Shown: in pieces, positions 51,933-62,000 of the stretch
How the letters are laid out: each line of letters begins with the position of its first letter
How positions within the stretch are numbered: the first letter of the stretch is position 1
From: Verrucomicrobiota bacterium
GTDB lineage: Bacteria; Verrucomicrobiota; Verrucomicrobiia; Limisphaerales; UBA1096
Assembly: GCA_030749225.1 (NCBI GenBank)
Contig: JASMKO010000072.1
Span: 1-62,625 of the forward strand
Length of the DNA: 62,625 bases
Direction: 5' to 3'
Notes under the pieces: generated by a model
What the model was told of the DNA's origin: nothing
What the model saw: only the letters and a program-made list of their open reading frames with translations
The model's database searches: none
Made by a program: the position numbers and the translations under genes

Positions 51933-53201
51933 ATGAAATTATCACGTCGCCAATTCATTCGTACGACTGCTGCATCGGTGGTTATTGCCCCCAACATCAT
52001 TCCTTCCAGCGCTTGGGCCAACAAGCCAAGTGAGCGAATCAACCTTGGCTTCATTGGCTTTGGCCGAATGAACTCGAGTCATCTCAATTTCTTCTTTGGC
52101 CAAGCAGATTGCCGTGTCGTTGCCATTGCCGAGGTGGCTAAGGTGCGTCTGGACGAGGCTATCAAGAGGGTTGCTGGCAAGTACGGCGCAAACCACGGCT
52201 GCAAGGCTCACAACGATTTTAGAAACATCATTGGTGACATGTCGGTGGATGCTGTGGTCATCGGCACGCCCGATCACTGGCATGCGATGCAAGCAATCAT
52301 GGCAGCGGATGCAAAGAAGGATGTCTATTGCGAGAAACCGTTGACCGTCACTGTGCGCGCCGCACGGGAAACGCTCAAGGCTGCCCGGCGCAACAACATT
52401 GTCTTTCAGGTAGGCAGTCAGCAACGCACCGAGTACGGAGGCAAATTTAGGCAGGCGGTGGAGAGTGTGCGTAATGGACGCATTGGTGAGGTCAAGAAGG
52501 TGAAAATTGGGGTGGGTGCCCCGGCGGTAAGCTGCGATCTGCCCACGGAGCTGAAGCCGGATGGGATAGACTGGGAACTCTGGCAGGGCCCGGCGCCCGA
52601 ACGGGGCTTCAACAAGATTCTTTGCCCGGTCGACATGCACCGGCACTTCCCGCAATGGCGGCGTTACCGCGAATACGCCGGCGGCGGTCTGAGTGACATG
52701 GGTGCGCACCATTTCGATATCGCAAAGTGGGCAATGGATCTGGACGACACCATTCCCGCGAAAGTGATCCCGCCGAAGGCGGGTAACAACGGATTGCGGA
52801 TGATCTACGCGAACGGAGTCGAGTTCGTCCACGAAACCACCGGGGACAAGTTCAACGACTGCGTTTTTTACGGTAGCGAGGGCACGCTCTACGTTGATCG
52901 AAGCGGCATCGACGCCAACCCGAAGACAGCCATCACCTCGCCGTTTGGTAAGGACGCATGGCGTTTGCCGGAGATTGGCAAGAGTCATCGACGCAACTGG
53001 CTCGACTGCATTCGTTCACGCAAAAAACCGGTGGCTGACGTGACCTACGGGGCACATACCTCCATCGTCTGCAGCTTGGCCAATATCGGATATCACGTCC
53101 GCCAAGAGTTGGATTGGGATTCAAATTCCTACAGTTCAAATAAAGAACTCGGTAACGCCCATGCAAACCGGTTGGGACGAGGCGAGTGGACGTATACCTG
53201 A
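51933..53201 (+). CDS. Tat-exported Gfo/Idh/MocA-family oxidoreductase
   Basis: 422 residues from ATG 51933, chosen because the twin-arginine signal (MKLSRRQFIRTTAASVVIAP) begins there. The NAD(P)-binding segment INLGFIGFGRM is followed by VVIGTPDHWHAMQAIMAA and KDVYCEKPLTVT (the conserved EKP), and a C-terminal CLADIGYHV-like CSLANIGYHV. PVC bacteria carry many such exported members, thought to carry a cofactor and act on sugars in the periplasm. Two TTGGCCAA palindromes are in the gene. It diverges from tdh. Confidence 0.92.
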   Translation: MKLSRRQFIRTTAASVVIAPNIIPSSAWANKPSERINLGFIGFGRMNSSHLNFFFGQADCRVVAIAEVAKVRLDEAIKRVAGKYGANHGCKAHNDFRNIIGDMSVDAVVIGTPDHWHAMQAIMAADAKKDVYCEKPLTVTVRAARETLKAARRNNIVFQVGSQQRTEYGGKFRQAVESVRNGRIGEVKKVKIGVGAPAVSCDLPTELKPDGIDWELWQGPAPERGFNKILCPVDMHRHFPQWRRYREYAGGGLSDMGAHHFDIAKWAMDLDDTIPAKVIPPKAGNNGLRMIYANGVEFVHETTGDKFNDCVFYGSEGTLYVDRSGIDANPKTAITSPFGKDAWRLPEIGKSHRRNWLDCIRSRKKPVADVTYGAHTSIVCSLANIGYHVRQELDWDSNSYSSNKELGNAHANRLGRGEWTYT

Positions 53202-53362
53202 ACCCAAGTAAAGCAAACTTTTGGGAGCATATCCCGAAACCGACCCTATCCTCTAATCCACAGTTCCACACAAGCAGTACCAAGTCCAAGGATGGCATGG
53301 ATTACGTGAGTCCATCGCGTTTAGCCAACCGTGTGATTTGATTATGGGATAAATCGTCTTTT

Positions 53363-55714
53363 TTATAACCCCATTGTTCTAAGGAATGTGCGGGCGTCGG
53401 GGTGATTTGGCTGTATTTCCAATGCGCGTTGCGCCGCTTCGATCGCCTCCGGGATGCGGCGCAGCGCATGTAGAATCGTTGCACGGGCATAGGGGGGATC
53501 GGGATCGTTCGGGCTGACACTTTCCGCTTTCAACAGCGCGGCAATAGCTGCTTCCGGCTGGTTCATACCGTTCCGTGCCAGGCCTAGGTTGTACCATGCC
53601 CGCGCGTGCCGGGGGTTTAGTTGTACCGCCCGGACGAGTGCGCCGACGGTTTTGCCGAGATCTCCGGTCTCGTTCCAGCCGAGGGCCAGCTTGTACTGGT
53701 ACTCCGCCTCGCTGGGGTCGAGCCGAATCGCCTCTTGCAGCGCGGCGATTGCGTCGTGAGGACGGCCCATCATGCTCAGCGCGATGGCATACTCGTGCCG
53801 CAGTGGCGCCGAATGGCCGTCCAGTTCGATCGCTCGGCGAAAGTAACGTTCCGCCAGCCCGACCTCGTTCCGGTCGAGGTGGTACAGCCCTTTCTGAAGC
53901 GCGCCGGTGGGCATGTCCACGTTGTAATCAAGCATCCGCACAAGGTCACTTCCTGCCGTCGTTTCCGGATCCACCCGGTCCCGCAAAGTCCATGCCGCGT
54001 CGATGCGCACCTTGCGCACAGGGTCGTCCAGTAGCCTGCCCAGCGCACTGTCGATCCGGTCATCGCCTCGGCGCGCGAGCGGGTTCAGCGCGCGAGCCGT
54101 GGTGCCTCGGAGCAGGGCGTTGGTGCTGGCGAGATTGCTGAGAAGGGTGGTTGCGACCTCGGGATCGCCTGCCCACGGATGGATCAGTTCGGTGGCGACC
54201 GCCTTCCAGAACGGGGTCTTCTCCTCACGCAACAACTGCAGAAGCTCGTCGCGTGAGCCGTCCGCGCTCTCCCGGGCCTGTGCGATTGTGCGGGCGCGTT
54301 GGCGTGACGGCCGGTCCATGCGCGGGCCGTACCATTTCTCGACGGCCGCGAGAGTCCAGTTGGCATCCTTGTCGGCGTGGCAACGGTTGCATGCGTTGGG
54401 GATGCCATGTTCCTTCGTGAGCAGCGGATCGGGGATGGTGAACCCGTGGTCGCGCCGCGGGTCGCGCTGCATGTATGTCGTCTCTGGCATGTGGCAGTTC
54501 ACGCACTGCCCTCCCTCGCCGTTCAGCTTGTGATGCGTATGGGTGGGCGGATCAATTTTCGGGCTGTTCGGATAAGTGCCGGTGTGGCAGCGCATGCAGA
54601 GCGCGTTGCCTGTCTGCAGGGTCTTGCCGGTGTGCGGCTCGTGGCAGTCCATGCAGCGCACGCCGGCATGGTGCATTTTGCTGCCGAGAAACGAGGTTAG
54701 CACGTAGTTCTCCCCGAGCACCTGGCCGTCGGCGTAGTAGATGTCCGTCTGGTCTGGAATGACGTGCGAGAAATGATCGAGATACCGCTCGCCTGGTTGG
54801 AAGTCTCCCGTTAACTCCGTGCGGCGTGAGTGGCAGGCGCCGCAGGCCGCGAGCCATTGCGAGTTGTCGAGTTGGCGTGCAGCAGGGTCCGGCTCGGTGC
54901 TGTCGGGGTGTTGCAACCGCCAGTCGACGTGCTCCTTCATTGGCCCGTGGCACGCCTCGCAGCCGACACTCCGCTCCGCCATCTTGGTGTCGTACGAGTC
55001 GGTTGCCTCGTCGTGGTTTTTCCGCAGGCGTGTGTTGTGGCAGGAGGCGCACTGGGTGTTCCAGTTCATGCCGCGCCCAGTCCAGTGCCCCCACTCGCCG
55101 GGTTGTCGGTCCTCGTCGCCAAAGACATTGAACCATTCGTTCTTGTGGGGATCGTGCGACAGATCGACGGCCTGCAGCAGTCCGCGAGGGAACTGGACAA
55201 GGTATTGCCGGAGCGGCGTCTCGCCGATCACCCGCTTCACCTCGAAGGTCTCTTGCTCCCCCGACAACCCCCGAGTGGCAATGTGAAACCGGCCTCCCTC
55301 GGCATGCATTTCCGAGGTCGCCACCGGGTGCTTGAAATCCCTCTTGGGCTCGAACGCCCCGCCGTCCATTGCCGGATCGGGGAGCCGTTCGGCCAGTTGA
55401 TGATCTGAGCCATGCCATAGATCGAACTCTTCCAGATGACATTTTCTGCAACTCTCGGAACCTGCGTATTTTGAGAAAACCTTCGATTCCTTCTCCGGCT
55501 TCCATGGCACGTTGTTGCGTTCAGTCTTGGGGCTCTCTGTCTTCGAACGGTTCACCTTGTCGGTGGACACAGGTTTGTTGGCCCAAAAAACAAGCCCGGT
55601 CACAATACCCACAAACATTACGATAACCATTCCGGGTCCGCTCTTGGATTGTGCAACGTTCGGTTTTTTAGCGTCTTTGTTGGCTTTTGTTGGCTTTTTT
55701 TTGTGTGGAGCCAT
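53363..55714 (-). CDS. Multiheme cytochrome c with HEAT and TPR repeats
   Basis: 783 residues. An N-terminal membrane helix (MVIVMFVGIVTGLVFW) anchors the rest outside. Eight CxxCH motifs are seen: CRKCH, CASCH, CEACH, CGACH, CMDCH, CMRCH, CVNCH and CNRCH, in a layout like octaheme/pentaheme nitrite-reductase-type or DmsE-type cytochromes. After residue ~500 come HEAT-like repeats (LLSNLASTNALLRGTTARAL) and then TPRs (AIALSMMGRPHDAIAALQEAI, LEIQPNHPDARTFL). This architecture is widespread in PVC genomes; a role in respiration is probable, but the electron partner is not shown here. Confidence 0.9.
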   Translation of the reverse strand: MAPHKKKPTKANKDAKKPNVAQSKSGPGMVIVMFVGIVTGLVFWANKPVSTDKVNRSKTESPKTERNNVPWKPEKESKVFSKYAGSESCRKCHLEEFDLWHGSDHQLAERLPDPAMDGGAFEPKRDFKHPVATSEMHAEGGRFHIATRGLSGEQETFEVKRVIGETPLRQYLVQFPRGLLQAVDLSHDPHKNEWFNVFGDEDRQPGEWGHWTGRGMNWNTQCASCHNTRLRKNHDEATDSYDTKMAERSVGCEACHGPMKEHVDWRLQHPDSTEPDPAARQLDNSQWLAACGACHSRRTELTGDFQPGERYLDHFSHVIPDQTDIYYADGQVLGENYVLTSFLGSKMHHAGVRCMDCHEPHTGKTLQTGNALCMRCHTGTYPNSPKIDPPTHTHHKLNGEGGQCVNCHMPETTYMQRDPRRDHGFTIPDPLLTKEHGIPNACNRCHADKDANWTLAAVEKWYGPRMDRPSRQRARTIAQARESADGSRDELLQLLREEKTPFWKAVATELIHPWAGDPEVATTLLSNLASTNALLRGTTARALNPLARRGDDRIDSALGRLLDDPVRKVRIDAAWTLRDRVDPETTAGSDLVRMLDYNVDMPTGALQKGLYHLDRNEVGLAERYFRRAIELDGHSAPLRHEYAIALSMMGRPHDAIAALQEAIRLDPSEAEYQYKLALGWNETGDLGKTVGALVRAVQLNPRHARAWYNLGLARNGMNQPEAAIAALLKAESVSPNDPDPPYARATILHALRRIPEAIEAAQRALEIQPNHPDARTFLRTMGL

Positions 55715-55941
55715 CCTGGGGGAACTTTACTGGCGCAGCAACGCCGGTTCAACAACGGTTCATAGCTGCGGATTGGAGTTTTTTGCCCCAAATAAACACT
55801 TTATTGTTGTTGAGCTTGAGCGCCTGCACTCATATTCGTTCATCAGCAGAATGGAATGATTCTTGTGATTAAAGAAACATACAACTACTTCCGCGTCCGG
55901 GCTATCGAGTGAGAGATGGCAAGGGCGTTGGTGGTTACGGA
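55715..55941. other. 227-bp intergenic region
   Basis: Lies between two leftward genes. It probably carries the promoter of the multiheme cytochrome; no motif can be singled out. Confidence 0.3.
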
Positions 55942-57378
55942 CTATATGTTGAGCTCGTATAGGGTGTCGTCGATCTTGACACGGCGGCGGTTGGGCTTAC
56001 TGGGCCAGGCCGGTGGCTTCATTTCGCCCTGCCATTGTTTCAGCTTGGCTTGCAGTGTCTTTAGAATCTTCGGTTTGGTAGGGGCCAGATTTTTTGTTTC
56101 GCCAATGTCGCTCTCGAGATCAAAAAGCCACACGTGATCGTGGGCCTGGATCAATTTCCACTTGCCAAGCCGGATGGCTTTGTTTGGGCCGTTTCTCCAG
56201 AAGAGCGCTTCGTGCGGTGCAGTGTCGATCTCGCCGCGGAGGTGGGGAATCAGGTTTACGCCATCGAGTTTGACTTCGGTGGGAAGGATGACTCCGGCAG
56301 CCGTACACAGGGTGGGGTAGATGTCGAGTGAACTGACCGGTCTTCGATAGACTGACCCGGTTTCAAGCACGCCTGGCCAACTCATGATCATGGGCACGCG
56401 GATTCCGCCCTCAAAAAGAAACAATTTTCCCATGCGCAAGGGTGCATTGCTTTGGACGCGGGTGTAGATTGGGCCGCCGTTGTCGTTCATGAAAATGATC
56501 AGTGTGTTTTTTTCCGTCTGCGTTTCCCTCAATGCGGCAATGATGGCGCCCACTGCATCGTCCAAAGCGCTAACCATGGCGTTGTATGTTTTTTGTTGAC
56601 GATTCTTTGCATCCGGAAATCGGTCGAGATATTTCTTCGATGCTTGAATCGGAGTATGCACCGCATTGAAGGGTACGTAGGCGAAGAAACGTTTATCCTT
56701 GTTTTTGTGGATAAATCGCACCGTTTCGCGCGCAAAGGCGTCGGTCAAATAATCCGGCTCCTTTAAAGGAGTGTTATTGCGCATGAGGGTGGAATAAACC
56801 CGTTCCTCCTTCGTCAACGGGAAGTAACCGTGCGCCCCGGCAAGAAACCCGTAAAACTCGTCAAATCCGCGTGCGTTCGGGTGAAAATGATCGCGTGTGC
56901 CAAGGTGCCACTTGCCGAACATTCCAGTGGCATATCCGGCGTGCTGCAGAACCTTGGGGAAAGTGATCAATGAGGGATCTAAACCGCGGCGTTCGCGGTG
57001 GGTGATCGCCGCACCCGCGGTATTGAACTCAAAACCGAAACGTTGCTGATATTGACCTGACATCAGTCCCGCACGCGACGGGCTGCAGGTGCCGGCTGTG
57101 ACGTAGGCGTCCGTGAATCGTACGCCGCGCTTGGCCAATGCATCAATGTGCGGAGTGCCGATCGTTTTCGATCCATACACGCCGGTATCGGCGTACCCCA
57201 GGTCATCGGCTAAGATCAGGACAATATTGGGCGGCCCCTTGATTGTTCCGAGTAAGGCGCGCTTGGCCGCCATGTTCGCTTCAGTGGGAAGAGTGATCTG
57301 GTCCTCAGCTGAGACTGAAGCACACAAGCAGGATAATAGCACCAAGGAGACCAGAGTAGAATGGGCGGAAAGTGTCAT
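55942..57378 (-). CDS. Formylglycine-dependent sulfatase (arylsulfatase type)
   Basis: 478 residues with a signal peptide (STLVSLVLLSCLCASVSA-ED). The catalytic domain starts at GPPNIVLILADDLGYADTG, with Cys98 in CSPSRAGLMSGQ as the formylglycine precursor, GKWHLGTRD, and IFMNDNGGP. It is the third sulfatase of the window, the only one with CSPSR, and the one nearest the second DUF1501/PSD1 pair. It should act in the periplasm on a sulfated glycan. One TTGGCCAA lies in the gene at 57131. Confidence 0.93.
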   Translation of the reverse strand: MTLSAHSTLVSLVLLSCLCASVSAEDQITLPTEANMAAKRALLGTIKGPPNIVLILADDLGYADTGVYGSKTIGTPHIDALAKRGVRFTDAYVTAGTCSPSRAGLMSGQYQQRFGFEFNTAGAAITHRERRGLDPSLITFPKVLQHAGYATGMFGKWHLGTRDHFHPNARGFDEFYGFLAGAHGYFPLTKEERVYSTLMRNNTPLKEPDYLTDAFARETVRFIHKNKDKRFFAYVPFNAVHTPIQASKKYLDRFPDAKNRQQKTYNAMVSALDDAVGAIIAALRETQTEKNTLIIFMNDNGGPIYTRVQSNAPLRMGKLFLFEGGIRVPMIMSWPGVLETGSVYRRPVSSLDIYPTLCTAAGVILPTEVKLDGVNLIPHLRGEIDTAPHEALFWRNGPNKAIRLGKWKLIQAHDHVWLFDLESDIGETKNLAPTKPKILKTLQAKLKQWQGEMKPPAWPSKPNRRRVKIDDTLYELNI

Positions 57379-57574
57379 GATTCAATTACTGGTAAAAAAC
57401 AGATTCATCGGAGCAAGCGGGAAGAGGCGAACTCACCCAAGGCGTTAACCAAACAACCGAGAGCAGTGTGTCGCGAACCTTCATGCTGGGGCCCTGCCGG
57501 TGTTCTCCACGTGCACTGATATCGTTCTGATACGCTCGGATTTCAGGGCTGGAATGTCTTAACGGGATAACCGG

Positions 57575-59071
57575 TCACGCAAGCCAATCGCCAATCACGT
57601 TTCCGGCGATACCGGTAAGGCGCATGTCCAGCCCTTGGTGCCGATAGGTAAGTCGTTCGTGATTCAGTCCGAAACAGTGGAGCATCGTGGCGTGCAGATC
57701 ATTGGGGTGAACCGGGTTTTCAACAATGTTCCAACCAATTTCATCCGTTTTTCCGTAGGTGTGCCCGCCCTTAAGTCCGCCGCCTGCCATTAGCATCGTG
57801 AAACAGAACGGATGATGGTCGCGGCCGGTGTTCATTTTGCTGCCGCCTCGGTTTTCGCCCAAAGGAGTGCGCCCAAATTCCGAGCCCCAGACAACCATGG
57901 TGCTGTCGAGTAGTCCCCGTTGCTTTAGGTCGCTTATCAGGGCGGCGATGGGTTGATCGACTGCGCCGGCGTTGTATTTCAGTTCGGGATCAAGATTGCT
58001 GTGGTGATCCCACGATGCGTAGACGATGTTCACGCATCTGACCCCCCGTTCAACCAATCGGCGGGCCATCAGGCAGTTCCGGGCAAAATCCTGATACGTG
58101 TTCCCTTGTTTTCCCCGCCCGCCTATTTCCTTCGGCTCCGGACGGTTCACTCCATAAGCCTCAAGGGTGTGTTTTTTTTCCTTTGAGAGATCGGTCAACT
58201 CGGGTGCAGCGGTCTGCATCCGGCTGGCCAGCTCGTAGCTTGCGATTCGACTGGCGATTTCCGGGTCGCGGATTTTTTCGTATCGGCCCTGGTTGATTTT
58301 CCGAAGAGTATCAAGACCGCGCCGCTGTAGTTTTGGGGGCAGTCCGTCAGGGTTTTCAAGGTTTAGAACCGGCTCGCCCTGGGAGCGAAAGAGCACGCCT
58401 TCGTATGTCGAGGGCAGATATCCGCTTTGCCACAGGGTGGTGCCGCCACTGGATCCGCGCCCGGCACTGAGTACCACATAACCGGGAAGATTTTTTGATT
58501 CACTGCCTAGGCCGTAAGTGAGCCATGCCCCGGCAGTTGGCAGGCCAAAGCGTGAGGCGCCGCACTGCATCAACAGTTGGCCCGGGTGGTGGTTGAACTC
58601 CTCAGAGTACATCGATTTCACCATCAGGATGTCGTCAGAAACCCCGCCCAGATGAGGCACGTAGTCGCTAAATTCCATTCCGGATTGGCCGTATTGCTTG
58701 AATACCCGTTTGCTGCCCTGCAGTACCGCCGTGTCCGGTTTGATGAAGGCGAAACGCGCCTTGTCGAGAATCTCCTTGGGCAGGCTTTTTCCGTGTTGCT
58801 TGATGAGTGTTGGCTTCGAATCAAACAGATCGATGTGCGACGGAGCTCCCGCCATGAAAATGAAAATGCACGCTTCAGCCTTGGAGGCATAGTGCGGCAA
58901 ACGAGGGGACATCGGATTGGCTGTGCCCTGGGTGAGCAAGCCGTCCTGGGCCAAAAGCGATGTCAGGGCGACGCCGCCCAGTCCGCTAGCCGAGGTGGTC
59001 AGGAAATTGCGGCGAGTTTGTTCAAGGGCGGTTGCTTGAACTCCTTTGCCAAGGTTGGGTGTTTTGCTCAT
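57575..59071 (-). CDS. DUF1501 Tat-exported protein (second copy)
   Basis: 498 residues from ATG 59071; an ATG at 59110 is also open but would overlap the upstream PSD1 gene by 23 bases. The Tat signal is QTRRNFLTTSASGLGGVALTSLL. DUF1501 motifs: FMAGAPSHIDLFDSKP, MYSEEFNHHPGQLLMQCG, YASWDHHSN, WGSEFGRTP, GRDHHPFCFTMLMAGGGLKGG and a C-terminal LNHERLTYRHQG, the last close to the family consensus. It differs clearly from the DUF1501 at 18820-20154, so the two are not a recent duplication. With the PSD1 gene it forms a two-gene unit. Confidence 0.92.
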   Translation of the reverse strand: MSKTPNLGKGVQATALEQTRRNFLTTSASGLGGVALTSLLAQDGLLTQGTANPMSPRLPHYASKAEACIFIFMAGAPSHIDLFDSKPTLIKQHGKSLPKEILDKARFAFIKPDTAVLQGSKRVFKQYGQSGMEFSDYVPHLGGVSDDILMVKSMYSEEFNHHPGQLLMQCGASRFGLPTAGAWLTYGLGSESKNLPGYVVLSAGRGSSGGTTLWQSGYLPSTYEGVLFRSQGEPVLNLENPDGLPPKLQRRGLDTLRKINQGRYEKIRDPEIASRIASYELASRMQTAAPELTDLSKEKKHTLEAYGVNRPEPKEIGGRGKQGNTYQDFARNCLMARRLVERGVRCVNIVYASWDHHSNLDPELKYNAGAVDQPIAALISDLKQRGLLDSTMVVWGSEFGRTPLGENRGGSKMNTGRDHHPFCFTMLMAGGGLKGGHTYGKTDEIGWNIVENPVHPNDLHATMLHCFGLNHERLTYRHQGLDMRLTGIAGNVIGDWLA

Positions 59072-59087
59072 TTGATCGTTATCTTTT

Positions 59088-62000
59088 TTACTCACGCATG
59101 ATGAATTCATCCATGTTTAGCATGATGCGTGCGGTGGCGGCCCAGGCGCTGGCTTCGGGATTGTCGTTGTAGGTTTTGGCCTCGGTTTCGTGAGAGCCGA
59201 AGTAATCGCGCGCGGAATCCAGTAGGCTGGCCAAGGCCGCACGTTCACTTGATGTCGGTGGTCGAGCCACACAAACACGGAAGCAGTAATCGATGCGCTT
59301 GGTCTCATCCGTTTTTTCCTTCAACACGCGCTTGGCCAATGCCTTGGCGGCTTCAGTGAAGACCGTGTTGTTCAGGGTGGCCAAGGCGGCCAACGGTGTG
59401 TTTGAACGGCCTCGTTTGATGCAGGTAACATTGGAGTCCGGACAGTCGAACGTGGTCAGGTTGGGATGAGGCGAGGTGCGCTTGAAGAATGTGTACATGC
59501 CCCGTCGATAGCGATCAGCATCGTTGCTGGTATTCCACTTGAGATTGTTGGCATAGGAGAGTGACGCCACGCCGGCAGGCAAGGGCGGGAACACGCTGGG
59601 GCCGCCGATTTGGCCTGTTAACAGGTCGCTGGCTGCAAGATGTAGATCACGGATAATTTCTGCCTCCACTCGGAACCGGTTTTGTCGGTGAATGAGCTTG
59701 TTGTATGGATCTTTTTCCGTCAGCGCAGGTCGGTGGACAGAGGATTGTCGGTAAGTGGCGCTGGTGACAATCAGCTTGATCATTGCCTTCTGCGACCATT
59801 TACGCTGGATCAGTTCGCCGGCGAGCCAATCGATCAATTTCGTGTGGGTTGGGGCCTCGCCACGCACGCCAAAATCATTGGGGGTGCGCACCAAGCCAAC
59901 GCCAAAAAGGTTAGACCAGAGATGGTTGATGGTAACCCGCGGAGTAAGTGGATTTCGTCCATCAACCAGCCAGCGGGCAAGATCAAGACGGTCGCCGGTG
60001 TCTGTGCGGTGTTTCACTAGTGGCAATATGCCTGGAGTGCCGGGGGTGACCTTGGCCTTGGGTTGCTTGAATTCACCCCGATGCAGGAAGTGAGTGGTGC
60101 GTGGGTTTTTGGTGCGCTGTGAGATTACCCGGACACTCATCAAAGGCGCTTTGGGTGAGGCCTTTGTGAGCCTGTCCATTTCGGCTGCGAGTTTTTTTGC
60201 GTCTGCATCACGGTCACGTGAAAAGGCGAGCAATGCTTCGGCCTGTTTCGCATCGCGATCGGCTGAATCGATGTCGAGGAACTTGACGATGTTTTCAGGG
60301 ATGCCATCGGTCGGTGTTTGCCCGGTGCGCGCGGAGATACGGAAACGGCCAATGGTGTGCTGTGTTCCGTACTGCTGATCGAGCACCACCTGCAGGTGCG
60401 TTGAGTCCTTGAACGCAACCGGTTTTGAGAACGTAACGATCAGGTGATGCGCCTTTCCAAACTGTGACGCGACAGCCCATCCGGTGCCCTTGGTGCCTTC
60501 ATTGACTTTGCCGTCGATGGCGTTCTTGGCCGGCCAATCCTTCTGGGAATAATCTGCCTTGGCATCGGAAAGGGTCACGCGGTGCTTTTCAGCGTCAAAC
60601 TTCGCTTCGGGTGCAGCGTACACACGCAGGTCATTGAGGACAAAGTTGCCATGTGCCGTGCGGCCAGGGCCATTCGCGCCAAGCGACTTGTCGGGAAGCA
60701 CCTCAATCTTTAGGCCGGTGATGTTTTTCGCACCTGACTTAAACTCAAGCGTGTACTCTGCCTTTGGCGGATTCGCTCCAGTGACCAACAGTGAGTCGTC
60801 TTTTTGTTTCTTGAATGTCACGTCCTTGGGGCCACGCAGTGTTGTGGTTTCGAGGGGATGAAACTTTACCGGAGAATCTTTGCGGGTGGCAATTTGGTCG
60901 CGAAGTTCCTTTTCAAATGCGGGCAGATTTTTGCGTAGTATCCGGTCGCGTGCGGTTATTTTCTCATTCAGAATTTTCACTTGGACATCGTGCTCATTCT
61001 TTTCTTTTTCATACTTCGCCATGGCCGCCATGGATGTTGGAATATTGGTATTGCTCTCGTCCCCGTTGTTGAAATAGGCGAACAGCTGATAATATTCCTT
61101 TTGCGTGAATTGATCGTATTTATGGCTGTGGCAACGGCCGCAGATAGCAGTAAGGCCGAGCCAGACGGTGCCAAATGTTTCGACGCGATCCATGATTGCA
61201 GCGACTCGCCATTGCTCCTGATCAGTGCCGCCCTCGGTGTTGGTAAGGGTTTGTCGGTTGAAAGCAGTGGCTAGGTGTTGATCGTTGTTGGCTTTGTTAA
61301 GCAGATCACCAGCAAGCTGCTCAATGGTGAACTGATCGTACGGCAGGTCGGTGTTGAGCGCGTCGATGACCCAGTCCCGGTAGCGCCAGGCGTTCATGCG
61401 TGGATTATCTTTCTCGTAGCCGTCACTGTCGGCATAGCGGGCCTTATCGAGCCAGTGGCGACCCCAGCGCTCACCAAAACGGGGCGATGCCAGAAGGCGG
61501 TCAGCCAAGTTTTCGTATGCATCGGGTGAACCGTCTTCGATAAAGGCATCCACCTCTTGTGGCGAGGGAGGCAGTCCGGTCAGGTCGTAGTATAGGCGCC
61601 TGATCAAGGTGTAGCGATTGGCCTCAGGGGAGGGAGCGATACCGTTGGTTTCCTGCCTGGCGAGGACGAAGTGGTCGATTGGGTTGCGCACCCAACCGGC
61701 ATCCTTCACCCTGGGGGGGGAGGCCGGGGGCAAGGGTCGATAAGCCCAATGCCGGCTCCATTGTCCGCCTTCAACGATCCATCGACGGATCAGCGCGGTT
61801 TGGTCAGGCGCCAATCGTTTGCCGTGATCAGGCGGGGGCATGAGATCATCCGCATCATCGGTGCTCACACGGCGGATGAGTTCGCTACTATCCGGATCGC
61901 CACTCACTACGGCGGTTCTGCCCGATTTCAATTTCGCCCAGATACTCTTTTCATCCGTCAAGTTCAGCCCGGCCTTTTGCTTGTCCGGCCCATGGCATGC

